Assembly (NCBI GenBank): GCA_900111435.1
Contig: FOIY01000001.1
Coordinates: 124,001 to 188,000 of the forward strand
Length of the DNA stretch: 64,000 nt
Origin: Ruminococcaceae bacterium KH2T8
GTDB lineage: Bacteria; Bacillota; Clostridia; Saccharofermentanales; Saccharofermentanaceae
Direction: 5' to 3'
Part shown: positions 19,954 to 28,211 of the stretch, one piece after another
Numbering within the stretch: position 1 is the first letter of the stretch
Layout: each line of letters starts with the position of its first letter
Translations under genes and position numbers: made by a program
The notes under the pieces: model-generated
Seen by the model: the letters and a program-made list of their open reading frames with translations, nothing else
What the model was told of the DNA's origin: nothing
Databases searched by the model: none

Positions 19954-22208
19954 CAGATATCAAGTCCTATCTGCTTATTCTCGAAAGAGTCTTCCTTTAT
20001 GTAATATCCGATCGCAGGGATCCTTCTGATCCTGTAATATTCGGGATCGTTGATGCCTACTTCAGCAAGCCTTGAGATGTCAACGAGCTGTGAACCTCTC
20101 TTGGATACGAGGAGCTGAACGCCCTGCGTAGTCCTTGTCGTCTTCAAAGGAACGAGCGATGACTGGAATACCGCAGCCTTATTAAGGTCTGATCTTGCAA
20201 CAAGATCGGGATCCTCGTCATCTGCGAGCCACAGGAACGATACTGCCTCTGACTTATCGGAGAAAGCATTTATTAGCTTCTTTCTGTTCTGCTTTGTCTC
20301 GTATACATTTACGGGGAATAAAGCAGCCTTACCGTTCTTAAATCCGATCATGAACTTACCCTTATAGTCGGTGGTTACATGCATGAATACGATCCTCTCG
20401 CCGTCCTCCATCTGAAGGTCATTGGCAAGATAAGAACCGAACTCAGAAGGCTTGGTGTCGGCGAACTCATAAGTCTTGGCCTTATATACATTACATCTGT
20501 CGGAGAAGAACAGGATCTCACTCTTGTTCTCCGCTTCGATATCCATGAAGATCTCGTCATCATCCTTGATCTTAAGTTCATTAGATCTGTTAAGGCTCTG
20601 CATAGTGAGCTTCTTCATGTATCCGTGTCTTGTGAGCATGAGGTGCACCCTGTACTCGGGGATATTCTCCTCGGCAACATAAGTCTGAACGCTCTCCTGC
20701 ATGATGAGCTCGGATCTTCTGGGCTGAGCATACTTCTTGGATACTTCCTCGAGAGTCTGCGCAATGATCTTGTCGATCCTCTTGGGCTTGGCAAGGATAT
20801 CCTCGATATCTGCGATATCCTTCTCAAGCTTCTCACGATCAGCGACACGGTTGATGATGTACTGCTTATTGATATTACGGAGCTTGATCTCAGCAACGTA
20901 ATCAGCCTGTACCTTATCGATACCGAAGCCCTGCATAAGGTTAGGAACTACGTCCTCTTCGAGCTCTGTATTTCTGATGATGCTTATAGCCTTATCGATA
21001 TCAAGGAGGATCTTCTCGAGACCTTCCAGGAGATGAAGCTTATCCTTCTTCTTTCCGAGGTCGTATCTGTACTCTCTTGCGAGGCACTCTCTTCTCCAGA
21101 TGAGCCACTCGTTGATGATCTCCTTAACGCCCAATACTCTGGGATTACCGTTAATGAGGATATTGAAGTTACAGGAGAATGAATCCTGAAGCTTCGTAAA
21201 GCGGAAGAGCTTTGTCATGAGCGCTTCGTGATCCGTACCTCTCTTGCAGTCGATAGTGATCTTAAGACCGTCAAGGTCGGTCTCGTCTCTGATATCGTTG
21301 ATCTCCTTGGCCTTGCCCTGCTTAACGAGATCGGCGATATTATCGATGATCGCATCCGAACTCGTGGAATAAGGGATCTCTGTGATCTCGATAAGGTTGT
21401 TCTTCTTATCGATCGTATACTTGCTTCGAACTACTACGGAACCCTTACCGGTATCGTAGATATTCTGCATCTGTGCCTTATCGTAAAGGATAAGTCCGCC
21501 GCCCGAGAAATCAGGAGCAGGCATTACTTCAAGGATATCGAAATCGGGATCCTTCAAGTAAGCGATAGTAGCATCGCAGACTTCCTTCAGGTTAAAGGAA
21601 CAGATATTGGAAGCCATACCTACGGCGATACCCTGGTTATTGTTTACGAGTACCGACGGGAATGTCGCAGGAAGAAGCACGGGCTCCTTTAATGTACCGT
21701 CGTAGTTATCGATCATGTCGACGGCATCTTTGTCTATACCCTTAAAGAGCTCCTCGCAGATCTTCTCGAGCCTTACCTCGGTATATCTCGACGCAGCATA
21801 CTGCATATCACGGGAATACTGCTTACCGAAGTTACCCTTGGAATCTACATAAGGATGAAGGAGCGCTCCGTTACCTCTGGTAAGTCTTACCATGGTCTCG
21901 TAGATCGCCTGGTCACCATGAGGGTTGAGCTTCATCGTCTGGCCGACAACGTTAGCGGACTTAGTCCTGTTGCCGTTGATAAGGCCCATCTTATACATCG
22001 TATAAAGGAGCTTACGATGTGAAGGCTTAAAGCCGTCGATCTCGGGGATCGCACGCGATACGATGACACTCATCGCATAGGGCATGTAGTTGATCTCGAG
22101 AGTCTCGGTAATAGGCTGTGATTCAGCCTCTCTGTCCGGAATGGAATTATCCGTAAGTCTCGCTTTGAGCGAATTGCTGTTTACTTCTTTGTCTTTCTTC
22201 TTAGGCAT
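19953..22208 (-). CDS. parC: DNA topoisomerase IV-type subunit A
   Basis: 751 residues. With subunit B it cuts both DNA strands, passes a duplex and reseals, separating daughter chromosomes. Winged-helix/tower region 35-480; catalytic Tyr142 in AASRYTEVRL; QRDR segment PHGDQAIYE (96-104); C-terminal beta-pinwheel from about 510. The gyrase GyrA-box (QRRGGKG-like) is not seen, which favours topoisomerase IV over gyrase. The position matching E. coli GyrA Ser83 is Gln100, while the acidic Asp87 position is Glu104. Lies 25 nt downstream of parE on the same strand and is coupled to the next gene by TGATG. Confidence 0.93.
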   Translation of the reverse strand: MPKKKDKEVNSNSLKARLTDNSIPDREAESQPITETLEINYMPYAMSVIVSRAIPEIDGFKPSHRKLLYTMYKMGLINGNRTKSANVVGQTMKLNPHGDQAIYETMVRLTRGNGALLHPYVDSKGNFGKQYSRDMQYAASRYTEVRLEKICEELFKGIDKDAVDMIDNYDGTLKEPVLLPATFPSVLVNNNQGIAVGMASNICSFNLKEVCDATIAYLKDPDFDILEVMPAPDFSGGGLILYDKAQMQNIYDTGKGSVVVRSKYTIDKKNNLIEITEIPYSTSSDAIIDNIADLVKQGKAKEINDIRDETDLDGLKITIDCKRGTDHEALMTKLFRFTKLQDSFSCNFNILINGNPRVLGVKEIINEWLIWRRECLAREYRYDLGKKKDKLHLLEGLEKILLDIDKAISIIRNTELEEDVVPNLMQGFGIDKVQADYVAEIKLRNINKQYIINRVADREKLEKDIADIEDILAKPKRIDKIIAQTLEEVSKKYAQPRRSELIMQESVQTYVAEENIPEYRVHLMLTRHGYMKKLTMQSLNRSNELKIKDDDEIFMDIEAENKSEILFFSDRCNVYKAKTYEFADTKPSEFGSYLANDLQMEDGERIVFMHVTTDYKGKFMIGFKNGKAALFPVNVYETKQNRKKLINAFSDKSEAVSFLWLADDEDPDLVARSDLNKAAVFQSSLVPLKTTRTTQGVQLLVSKRGSQLVDISRLAEVGINDPEYYRIRRIPAIGYYIKEDSFENKQIGLDI

Positions 22209-22233
22209 ATCCTTATATACTCACTTCTTATCT

Positions 22234-24231
22234 TTATCCTACATCGAGCATGTCGAGGTACAGATGACCGTCCTCTTCAATATGTTGCTTACGTCCCTGA
22301 AGATTATCGCCAAGGAGAAGATCAAAGATCTCGGCTGTCTTCTTGGCATCTTCGGGTGTGACCCTGATAAGACGTCTCGTCTTGGGATTCATTGTCGTCT
22401 GCCACATCATCTCAGGTTCGTTCTCACCAAGACCCTTGGATCTCTGAAGAGTGATGTTGGCATTCTCGCCGAGCTTAGCGAGGATCTCGGCCTTTTCCTT
22501 CTCATTAAAGGCGAAATATGTCTCGTCACCGGCATTCTTACCCTTCTTATGGAGAGTTATCTCAAAGAGAGGTGACTCAGCGATATAGACATAGCCTTTA
22601 TCGATCAATGTCGGCATAAGGCGATAGATCATCGCAAGGATGAGCGTCCTGATCTGGAATCCGTCGACATCGGCATCGGTACAGATTATGACCTTGTTCC
22701 ACCTGAGCATATCGAGGTTAAAGGCACTCATGTCCTTACTGTGCTTATTACTGATCTCGACTCCGCAGCCCAATACCTTTACAAGATCCGTGATGATCTC
22801 ACTCTTAAATATAGTTGCGTAGTCGGCCTTAAGGCAGTTAAGTATCTTACCTCTTACGGGCATTACTCCCTGGAACTCCGCATCTCTTCCAAGCTTAACG
22901 GAACCCAAGGCGGAATCACCCTCTACGATATATAGCTCACGCTTGTCGGTATCCTTGGATCTGCAGTCTACGAACTTCTTGATACGGTTATTGATATCGA
23001 TCTTTCCGGAGAGCTGCTTCTTGATATTGATCCTTGTCTTCTCGGCATTTTCTCTCGAACGCTTATTTACGAGGATCTGCTCAACGACCTTATCTCCGAG
23101 AGCCTTATTCTCGATGAACCAGATCTCAAGATGCTTTCTTATGAGATCCGTCATGAACTCCTGGATGAACTTATTATTTATGGCCTTCTTCGTCTGGTTC
23201 TCATACGAAGTCTGAGTAGAGAAAGTGCTCGAAATGAGGATCAGTGAATCCTGAACGTCCTCGAACTTGATCTTTGACTCATTGGACTTATACTTGTCTC
23301 TCGCCTTGATCTGCTTATCGATCTCGCTCACGAAAGCACTCTTTACGGCCTTATCGGGAGAACCGCCGTGCTCCAGGAAGCTCGAGTTATGGAAATACTG
23401 AAGCTCATTGACGGAGTTATTAAAGCAGAAAGCGACCTCGGCCTTTACCTTATAGATTGGACGGTCATCGGCATCTCTACCCTTCTCCTCACCGTCGAAG
23501 AAATAAGTCTCAGTGATGCCTCTCATGTCATTGAGCTCATCACAGTAACCCTTGATACCTTCGGGGCAAAGGTAGCTCTCTTCGCTTCCGGTCACTTCAT
23601 CCTTCAGGATGAACTCGATACCGCCGTTAACGACGGACTGCTTCTTTACGATATCCTGAAGTCTCTCGAAGGGAACAACGGTATCCGTAAATACCTCGGG
23701 GTCGGGCTTCCATCTCTGGATAGTACCCGTACGGTTGAATCTGTAGGGCTCTTTCAAGAGTTCGCCTACGGGCTCACCCTTCTTAAACGAAAGTGAATAC
23801 TTTGTCTTATCCCTGAATACGGTTACTTCAAAGAACTCGGAAGAATACTGCGTAGCACAGGCACCGAGTCCGTTAAGACCGAGTGAATATTCGTAATCAC
23901 CGAGTGCGTTATTGTCGTACTTAGCACCGGCATAGAGCTCACAGTATACGAGCTCCCAGTTATATCTTTCTTCCTTGGGGTTATAGTCGAGCGGGATTCC
24001 TCGTCCGAAGTCCTCCACCTGGAGAGATCCGTCCTTGAATCTCGTGATGATGATCTGCTTACCGTGACCTTCTCTTGCCTCGTCTATCGAGTTCGACAAG
24101 ATCTCAAAAAATGAGTGGATACATCCTTCAAGGTCGTCCGAGCCGAAGATGACCGCAGGTCTCTTTCGTACTCTGTCCGCGCCCTTGAGCATGGATATAC
24201 TGTCGTTACCGTAATCTGACTTTCGTGCCAT
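22234..24231 (-). CDS. parE: DNA topoisomerase IV-type subunit B
   Basis: About 665 residues from ATG 24231 (GGGGG 7 nt upstream); an ATG four codons earlier (24243) is also possible. GHKL ATPase at the N-terminus: EILSNSIDEA with the catalytic Glu position, DFGRGIPLD, and LNGLGACATQ as the ATP lid. Transducer domain, then TOPRIM with EGDSALGS and DADVDGFQIRTL (acidic Mg site). It drives ATP-dependent strand passage with the product of the next gene, parC. First gene of the parE-parC-deacetylase-like operon. Confidence 0.94.
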   Translation of the reverse strand: MARKSDYGNDSISMLKGADRVRKRPAVIFGSDDLEGCIHSFFEILSNSIDEAREGHGKQIIITRFKDGSLQVEDFGRGIPLDYNPKEERYNWELVYCELYAGAKYDNNALGDYEYSLGLNGLGACATQYSSEFFEVTVFRDKTKYSLSFKKGEPVGELLKEPYRFNRTGTIQRWKPDPEVFTDTVVPFERLQDIVKKQSVVNGGIEFILKDEVTGSEESYLCPEGIKGYCDELNDMRGITETYFFDGEEKGRDADDRPIYKVKAEVAFCFNNSVNELQYFHNSSFLEHGGSPDKAVKSAFVSEIDKQIKARDKYKSNESKIKFEDVQDSLILISSTFSTQTSYENQTKKAINNKFIQEFMTDLIRKHLEIWFIENKALGDKVVEQILVNKRSRENAEKTRINIKKQLSGKIDINNRIKKFVDCRSKDTDKRELYIVEGDSALGSVKLGRDAEFQGVMPVRGKILNCLKADYATIFKSEIITDLVKVLGCGVEISNKHSKDMSAFNLDMLRWNKVIICTDADVDGFQIRTLILAMIYRLMPTLIDKGYVYIAESPLFEITLHKKGKNAGDETYFAFNEKEKAEILAKLGENANITLQRSKGLGENEPEMMWQTTMNPKTRRLIRVTPEDAKKTAEIFDLLLGDNLQGRKQHIEEDGHLYLDMLDVG

Positions 24232-24318
24232 AAATGCCCCCATATATACTTTTCAAACGTATATTATATCAATATATTGTAGCAAAACGAAAATAGAATG
24301 TTTGTTCGCAAAATGCAC

Positions 24319-24351
24319 AAAAATACAGCCGCGACAAAAATGCCGCAGCTG
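24319..24351 (-). terminator. Terminator after argJ
   Basis: 11-bp stem on the minus-strand RNA (24351-24341 with 24336-24326, UUUU loop), followed by UAUUUUUGUG. Confidence 0.75.
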
Positions 24352-24369
24352 CATGCGTTAACTTTGCTC

Positions 24370-25632
24370 TTATGTTCTGTAACTGCCGTTGATCTTTACG
24401 TAATCGTAAGAGAAATCGCAGGTGAACATCCTGTCGTAAGCATCGCCCTCGTGAAGAGTGATGGATACGTAGATCTCATCCTTCTTAAGGAGTTCGAGCG
24501 CCTCATCCTCATCGAAAGGAAGTGCTACGCCGTCCTTATAGACCTCAAGACCACTCAAAGAGATATCGACCTTCTCGGGATCGAACTTTGCGCCTGAATA
24601 ACCTACTGCCGTAAGGATACGTCCGCAGTTAGCATCCATACCGAAGAACGCGGTCTTACAAAGAGGAGATCTTGCTACAGCCGTTACGATGAGCTTAGCG
24701 TCATCGGCATCCTTTGCTCCGTTTACTTCGATCTCTACGAACTTAGTAGCACCCTCACCGTCAGCAGCGAGCATACGTGCGATATCGTAAGAAAGGCTCT
24801 CAAGAGCTTCCTCGAAGATCTCAAGGTCTTCACTGTCCTTCTCGATCTTGGCGCCTGAAGCACCGTTAGCGAGGATAACGACCATATCGCAGACGGATGT
24901 ATCACCATCGACGCTTACTCTGTTAAATGTATGGGCAACAGCCTTCTTAAGACTAGCCTGAAGGATTTCTCGGTCGATATCCGCATCCGTCGTAAAGATA
25001 CCGATCATGGTAGCAAGGTTCGGATGGATCATGCCCGAGCCCTTAGCCATACCTGCGATAGTAACTTCCTGACCGTTCTTCAACGTGATCTTTGCTGCTA
25101 CTTCCTTGGGTACCGTATCAGTTGTCATCATGGCATATTCTGCGTAATGAGAAGTCTTAGCCTCAGTAGAAAGTCCGTCTACGAGATCGGGAACCTTAGC
25201 GACGATCTTCTCAAAGGGAAGTCTCGTACCGATAACACCCGTTGATGCCGTAAGCACTTCATCGGATGTACAGCCGAGCTTTGCGGCTACCGCCTTTGCA
25301 ACCTCCTCGGCATCCTCTTCACCGACCTTACCTACAGCGGCATTTGCATTCTTACTGTTAACGATCATGGCACGCATCTTGCCGCCCATGTCGATCTTCT
25401 TTATGCTCCTGACGAGCGAATGTCCCTTTACGAGGTTAGATGTATAGACACCGGCAACGTTCGCAGGTACATCGGATGCAACGAGCGCCACGTCAAGAAC
25501 AAGTGACTTCTCCACATCGGGATCGATGTTAGCCGCATTTGACTTAAGACCTGCTGCAACACCGTTTGCCTTAAAGCCCTTAGGTAGAGCTATATATGCT
25601 TCTTCAATAAGATCGATCTCTTTGTTTTCCAT
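24370..25632 (-). CDS. argJ: Bifunctional ornithine acetyltransferase / N-acetylglutamate synthase
   Basis: About 420 residues from ATG 25632; the frame could start two codons earlier at a TTG. ArgJ moves the acetyl group from N-acetylornithine to glutamate in arginine synthesis. The self-cleavage motif is intact: KGSGMIHPNLATM, with cleavage expected between Ala and Thr, giving the two chains. ASTGVIG forms the oxyanion-hole region and CKTAFFG and ANCGRI are near the C-terminus. The C-terminal tail YVKINGSYRT matches the family ending. It stands alone with its own promoter and terminator rather than in an arginine operon. Whether it also uses acetyl-CoA cannot be decided from sequence. Confidence 0.96.
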   Translation of the reverse strand: MENKEIDLIEEAYIALPKGFKANGVAAGLKSNAANIDPDVEKSLVLDVALVASDVPANVAGVYTSNLVKGHSLVRSIKKIDMGGKMRAMIVNSKNANAAVGKVGEEDAEEVAKAVAAKLGCTSDEVLTASTGVIGTRLPFEKIVAKVPDLVDGLSTEAKTSHYAEYAMMTTDTVPKEVAAKITLKNGQEVTIAGMAKGSGMIHPNLATMIGIFTTDADIDREILQASLKKAVAHTFNRVSVDGDTSVCDMVVILANGASGAKIEKDSEDLEIFEEALESLSYDIARMLAADGEGATKFVEIEVNGAKDADDAKLIVTAVARSPLCKTAFFGMDANCGRILTAVGYSGAKFDPEKVDISLSGLEVYKDGVALPFDEDEALELLKKDEIYVSITLHEGDAYDRMFTCDFSYDYVKINGSYRT

Positions 25633-25671
25633 AATCAAATCACTCTTTTATTAATAATATAGTTGCCTGTT

Positions 25672-25700
25672 ATTCTACTATCAGGGCGAGGCTTTTTCAA
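25672..25700 (-). promoter_or_regulatory. Promoter of argJ
   Basis: Minus strand TTGAAA (25700-25695), 17-nt spacer, TAGAAT (25677-25672), 40 nt upstream of the ATG. No clear arginine-repressor box was found. Confidence 0.6.
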
Positions 25701-25743
25701 TTGCGAAAGGGATCAGTTAAGCGCAGGCAGCCGTTTTTGAAGA

Positions 25744-25773
25744 CAAAAAAACACCGGATACAAGATCCGGTGT
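25744..25773 (-). terminator. Terminator of the Gly-Arg tRNA pair
   Basis: 9-bp perfect stem ACACCGGAT/ATCCGGTGT (25751-25759 with 25765-25773), then seven U on the minus strand. Confidence 0.9.
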
Positions 25774-25781
25774 TAAGTTCC

Positions 25782-25858
25782 TGGCGAGCCATGGGGGACT
25801 CGAACCTCCGACCCACAGCTTAGAAGGCTGTTGCTCTATCCAACTGAGCTAATGACCC
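25782..25858 (-). tRNA. tRNA-Arg (anticodon TCT)
   Basis: 77-nt cloverleaf: acceptor GGGTCAT/ATGGCTC, D-arm AGCTCAGTTGGATAGAGC, anticodon loop CTTCTAA (anticodon at 25824-25822), T-arm GGAGGTTCGAGTCCCCC, encoded CCA. Downstream of tRNA-Gly on the same strand. Confidence 0.95.
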
Positions 25859-25865
25859 GTATAGG

Positions 25866-25939
25866 TGGAGCGGGTGATGGGAATCGAACCCACGTGGTCA
25901 GCTTGGAAGGCTGAAGTTCTACCATTGAACTACACCCGC
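25866..25939 (-). tRNA. tRNA-Gly (anticodon TCC)
   Basis: 74-nt cloverleaf: acceptor GCGGGTG/CACCCGC, anticodon loop CTTCCAA (anticodon at 25907-25905), T-arm with GTTCGATTC, encoded CCA. Seven nt separate it from tRNA-Arg, so the two are cotranscribed. Confidence 0.95.
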
Positions 25940-25981
25940 ATATTGCGCTCTCAGGAATGCGTCTTTTCAAAACGCCTAAGT

Positions 25982-26010
25982 ATATTACAACAAGAGCGCG
26001 AACTTGTCTA
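25982..26010 (-). promoter_or_regulatory. Probable promoter of the Gly-Arg tRNA pair
   Basis: Minus strand TAGACA (26010-26005), 17-nt spacer, TAATAT (25987-25982), about 40 nt upstream of tRNA-Gly. Confidence 0.5.
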
Positions 26011-26026
26011 CAACAAATTTTACGGA

Positions 26027-26464
26027 TTATGTAGACGGTGTACTTGTAAGGTAATTGCCGGATACGTAGAAGCCGTCAGAAGTCTTGTACCAGCCTGTCG
26101 TAGTTTGAGCAACGACGGTTACTACCTGGTTTCTCGTAAGAGTACCGACGATATTGTATTCGGTATCGGGTCCCTGTCTTACTCTCAAGAACTCACCCTG
26201 AGTTACTGCTGCATACATGACAGTGGGCTCGCTGAGCTCAGTCTCTGTCCATGTAACCTCGATTGAATTAGCCGGCAGAGGTCCTTCATAAACAGTAAGA
26301 GAAGTTGCAGGAACTTCAGTAGTCTCAACCGGGATAGGTGTAGGAGTAACATCAGCTTCTTCTGTCTCTTCAGCTTCAGCCTTCTTCTTACAAGCTGCAA
26401 ACGAACAGAGCATCAAAGCTGCCATCATTACACAGATTATCTTCTTGGTCTCGAATCTCTTCAC
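26027..26464 (-). CDS. Lipoprotein with bacterial SH3 domain
   Basis: About 145 residues. The start is a GTG at 26464 with GGAGGT 8 nt upstream; the longer frame to 26488 lacks a site. Lys-rich N-terminus, hydrophobic core and lipobox SFAAC (Cys25) predict a lipid-anchored surface protein. A linker rich in Glu, Thr and Pro (35-65) leads to an SH3b domain (about 75-143: EFLRVRQGP, YNIVGTL, VVTVVAQTTTGWYK, GFYVSGNYL). SH3b domains often bind peptidoglycan or its peptides. It follows the GNAT gene on the same strand with 71 nt between them. No enzyme domain is present. Confidence 0.85.
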   Translation of the reverse strand: MKRFETKKIICVMMAALMLCSFAACKKKAEAEETEEADVTPTPIPVETTEVPATSLTVYEGPLPANSIEVTWTETELSEPTVMYAAVTQGEFLRVRQGPDTEYNIVGTLTRNQVVTVVAQTTTGWYKTSDGFYVSGNYLTSTPST

Positions 26465-26535
26465 TTTATCGACCTCCGTTAACATCAAAAAAACAAATCT
26501 ATATTGATTATCTCATAAAAATATTTTCAATCAAA

Positions 26536-27126
26536 TTATTTTCTGAGGGAATCCTCAAGGATATAGAAAGATACATGGTCGCGCCAGTTACCGTTGATAT
26601 GCATATAAGACTTTCGAAGTCCTTCCTCCTTAAATCCGACGCGCTTAATGAGCGAAAGTGATCTCTCGTTCTCGGGAAGGATAAAAGCTTCTATCCTGTG
26701 TATCTTCATCTCGTTGACGATAAGCCTGCAGGATTCTTTCAAAGCCTCGGTCATATAACCCTTCCCCGTCTCATCCTTATCAAGATGATAACCTACGGCA
26801 CAATTCATCATGCCACCGTATGCAAAATTAAAGAAGGAAACTCTGCCTATGACCCTGTCCGGATCTTCTTTCTTCATTATCCAGAGCGGTACTATCTTTC
26901 CCTGCCTGTACTCGGCTTCGTCATAAGAAAGATATTTCTTTTGAGTCTTCAATTCAAAATACGAATCGGAATGAGTCTGGGACCACTGCTGATGAAACTC
27001 TTTGTTCCTTACGAAATAATCGGTCACCATAGGCGCACAATTCTTCTTCAAGACCGAAAGTCTAAGCCTCTCGGTCTCCATCGCAAACAGCTCTCTATGG
27101 GTCTTATTCCAGTCTATTTCGTACAT
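26536..27126 (-). CDS. GNAT-family N-acetyltransferase (RimJ/RimL-like)
   Basis: 196 residues. The acetyltransferase_3 pattern is clear: METERLRLSVL at the start, central strand VIGRVSFFNF, AVGYHLDKDETGKGYMTEAL with the acetyl-CoA pyrophosphate loop (GKGYMTEA), HRIEAFILPENERSLSLIKRVGF split over the last strands, and a C-terminal RDHVSFYIL. RimJ/RimL-type enzymes acetylate N-termini of ribosomal proteins, but many relatives act on other amines, so the substrate is open. No strong ribosome site precedes the ATG. Divergent from the His-Gln-Lys tRNA operon. Confidence 0.9.
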   Translation of the reverse strand: MYEIDWNKTHRELFAMETERLRLSVLKKNCAPMVTDYFVRNKEFHQQWSQTHSDSYFELKTQKKYLSYDEAEYRQGKIVPLWIMKKEDPDRVIGRVSFFNFAYGGMMNCAVGYHLDKDETGKGYMTEALKESCRLIVNEMKIHRIEAFILPENERSLSLIKRVGFKEEGLRKSYMHINGNWRDHVSFYILEDSLRK

Positions 27127-27163
27127 ACATATAAGTATGTCACTTCCATTCGAAAAAATAAAC

Positions 27164-27192
27164 TTGACTTTGGATACCCTTACCCATATAAT
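27164..27192 (+). promoter_or_regulatory. Promoter of the His-Gln-Lys tRNA operon
   Basis: TTGACT (27164-27169), 17-nt spacer, perfect TATAAT (27187-27192), 46 nt upstream of tRNA-His. A near-consensus promoter, as expected for stable RNA. Confidence 0.85.
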
Positions 27193-27238
27193 CTTTCATG
27201 CTGAGCGGGAAGTACCCGATGCTTATCACTTGTATCAT

Positions 27239-27316
27239 GGTGGGATTAGTTCAGTTGGTTAGAGCGCCAGTTTGTGGCACTGGAAGTCATGGGTTCGAAT
27301 CCCATATCCCACCCCA
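27239..27316 (+). tRNA. tRNA-His (anticodon GTG)
   Basis: Acceptor GTGGGAT/ATCCCAC with the extra G-1 (27239) facing the discriminator C, as expected for tRNA-His. Anticodon GTG at 27274-27276. CCA is encoded. Confidence 0.96.
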
Positions 27317-27350
27317 CTATTTTCTTACCCTAACAAGGACTTTTAGTCAC

Positions 27351-27425
27351 TGGGGTGTAGCCAAGGGGTAAGGCACGGGTCTTTGACTCCCGCATTCGTA
27401 GGTTCAAATCCTGCCACCCCAGCCA
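27351..27425 (+). tRNA. tRNA-Gln (anticodon TTG)
   Basis: Acceptor TGGGGTG/CACCCCA, anticodon loop CTTTGAC (anticodon 27383-27385), T-arm GGTTCAAATCC, encoded CCA. Second of three tRNAs. Confidence 0.95.
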
Positions 27426-27429
27426 TTTT

Positions 27430-27505
27430 GATCCATTAGCTCAGTTGGTAGAGCACTTGACTTTTAATCAAGGGGCCTGGGGTTCGAACCCCCAATGGGT
27501 CACCA
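27430..27505 (+). tRNA. tRNA-Lys (anticodon TTT)
   Basis: Acceptor GATCCAT/ATGGGTC, anticodon loop CTTTTAA (anticodon 27463-27465), T-arm GGGGTTCGAACCCC, encoded CCA. Only 4 nt after tRNA-Gln. Confidence 0.96.
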
Positions 27506-27514
27506 GGAAATCAT

Positions 27515-27545
27515 AAGAGGAGATCAGACGATCTCCTCTTTTTGT
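27515..27545 (+). terminator. Terminator of the tRNA operon
   Basis: 11-bp perfect stem AAGAGGAGATC/GATCTCCTCTT (27515-27525 with 27530-27540), followed by TTTTTG. The inverted arms also allow it to stop the converging TetR transcript. Confidence 0.9.
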
Positions 27546-27570
27546 TTGTGTTATCGCTTTCGAGCAACTG

Positions 27571-28197
27571 TCAGATACTCTTCATGATCTGTTCGTAATC
27601 CCTCTCACCTGCATCGATACCTACATCAGAGAGAAGCTTGATACCCATATCGAACACCATCTTACACGCAACATCTTTGGGCAAACGGAATTTATCGAAC
27701 ATCATCATGACCGCAAGACCGTGTGTATAGATAACGGAATCACGAACAGCCACATCGACCATCTCGGGCGAGGTCTTGTACTCCTCGGCAAGCATCTTAG
27801 TAGCTTCCCTGTCAAAAGGCATCGAGAATATGCTCGTATCCCCGATGATATCTTCGCCTATCGTCTCCAGAGGATCGTCGACATTTAAGAACCTGAACGT
27901 CCTCGGGTGATCACAGGCAATAGATATGTAGCAGACGCCCGAAACGAAAAAAGCTTCGAGTGCATCCCTGCCCGCCATCTTTTCAGGCATTATGCTGTAG
28001 AGCTTTTGCCCTGCATAGTAATATAACGCCTTCTTGAGCTCGACCATACTTCCGAACTGCCATGAAACAGGCTGCGTCGAGCACCCGAGCTTAGCAGCGA
28101 TCGACTTTATTGCTACAGCGCCGATACCGCCTTCCTCGAGGAGCTCGAAAGCAGCCTCCATTATCATCTCTTTTGTTATCTTAGTCTTGCGACCCAT
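27571..28197 (-). CDS. TetR/AcrR-family transcriptional regulator
   Basis: 208 residues. N-terminal helix-turn-helix typical of TetR: KITKEMIMEAAFELLEEGG, then AIKSIAAKLGCSTQPVSWQF as the recognition helices. The rest is the helical ligand-binding and dimer domain, with no close family motif. It is last in a three-gene operon behind two flavodoxin-like genes (gap 14 nt), and two adjacent 14-bp palindromes overlap the operon promoter, so it probably represses its own operon. AAAGGATGG precedes the ATG. The inducer is unknown; given the partners, a redox-active or toxic small molecule is a fair guess. Confidence 0.9.
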   Translation of the reverse strand: MGRKTKITKEMIMEAAFELLEEGGIGAVAIKSIAAKLGCSTQPVSWQFGSMVELKKALYYYAGQKLYSIMPEKMAGRDALEAFFVSGVCYISIACDHPRTFRFLNVDDPLETIGEDIIGDTSIFSMPFDREATKMLAEEYKTSPEMVDVAVRDSVIYTHGLAVMMMFDKFRLPKDVACKMVFDMGIKLLSDVGIDAGERDYEQIMKSI

Positions 28198-28211
28198 TAA
28201 AGATCCATCCT

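Noticed and set aside
20379-21182. 267-codon plus-strand frame
   Set aside because: Antisense of parC; Leu/Ile/Asp-rich with no ribosome site.
24370-25632. Arginine-repressor control of argJ
   Set aside because: No convincing ARG box was seen near the promoter.
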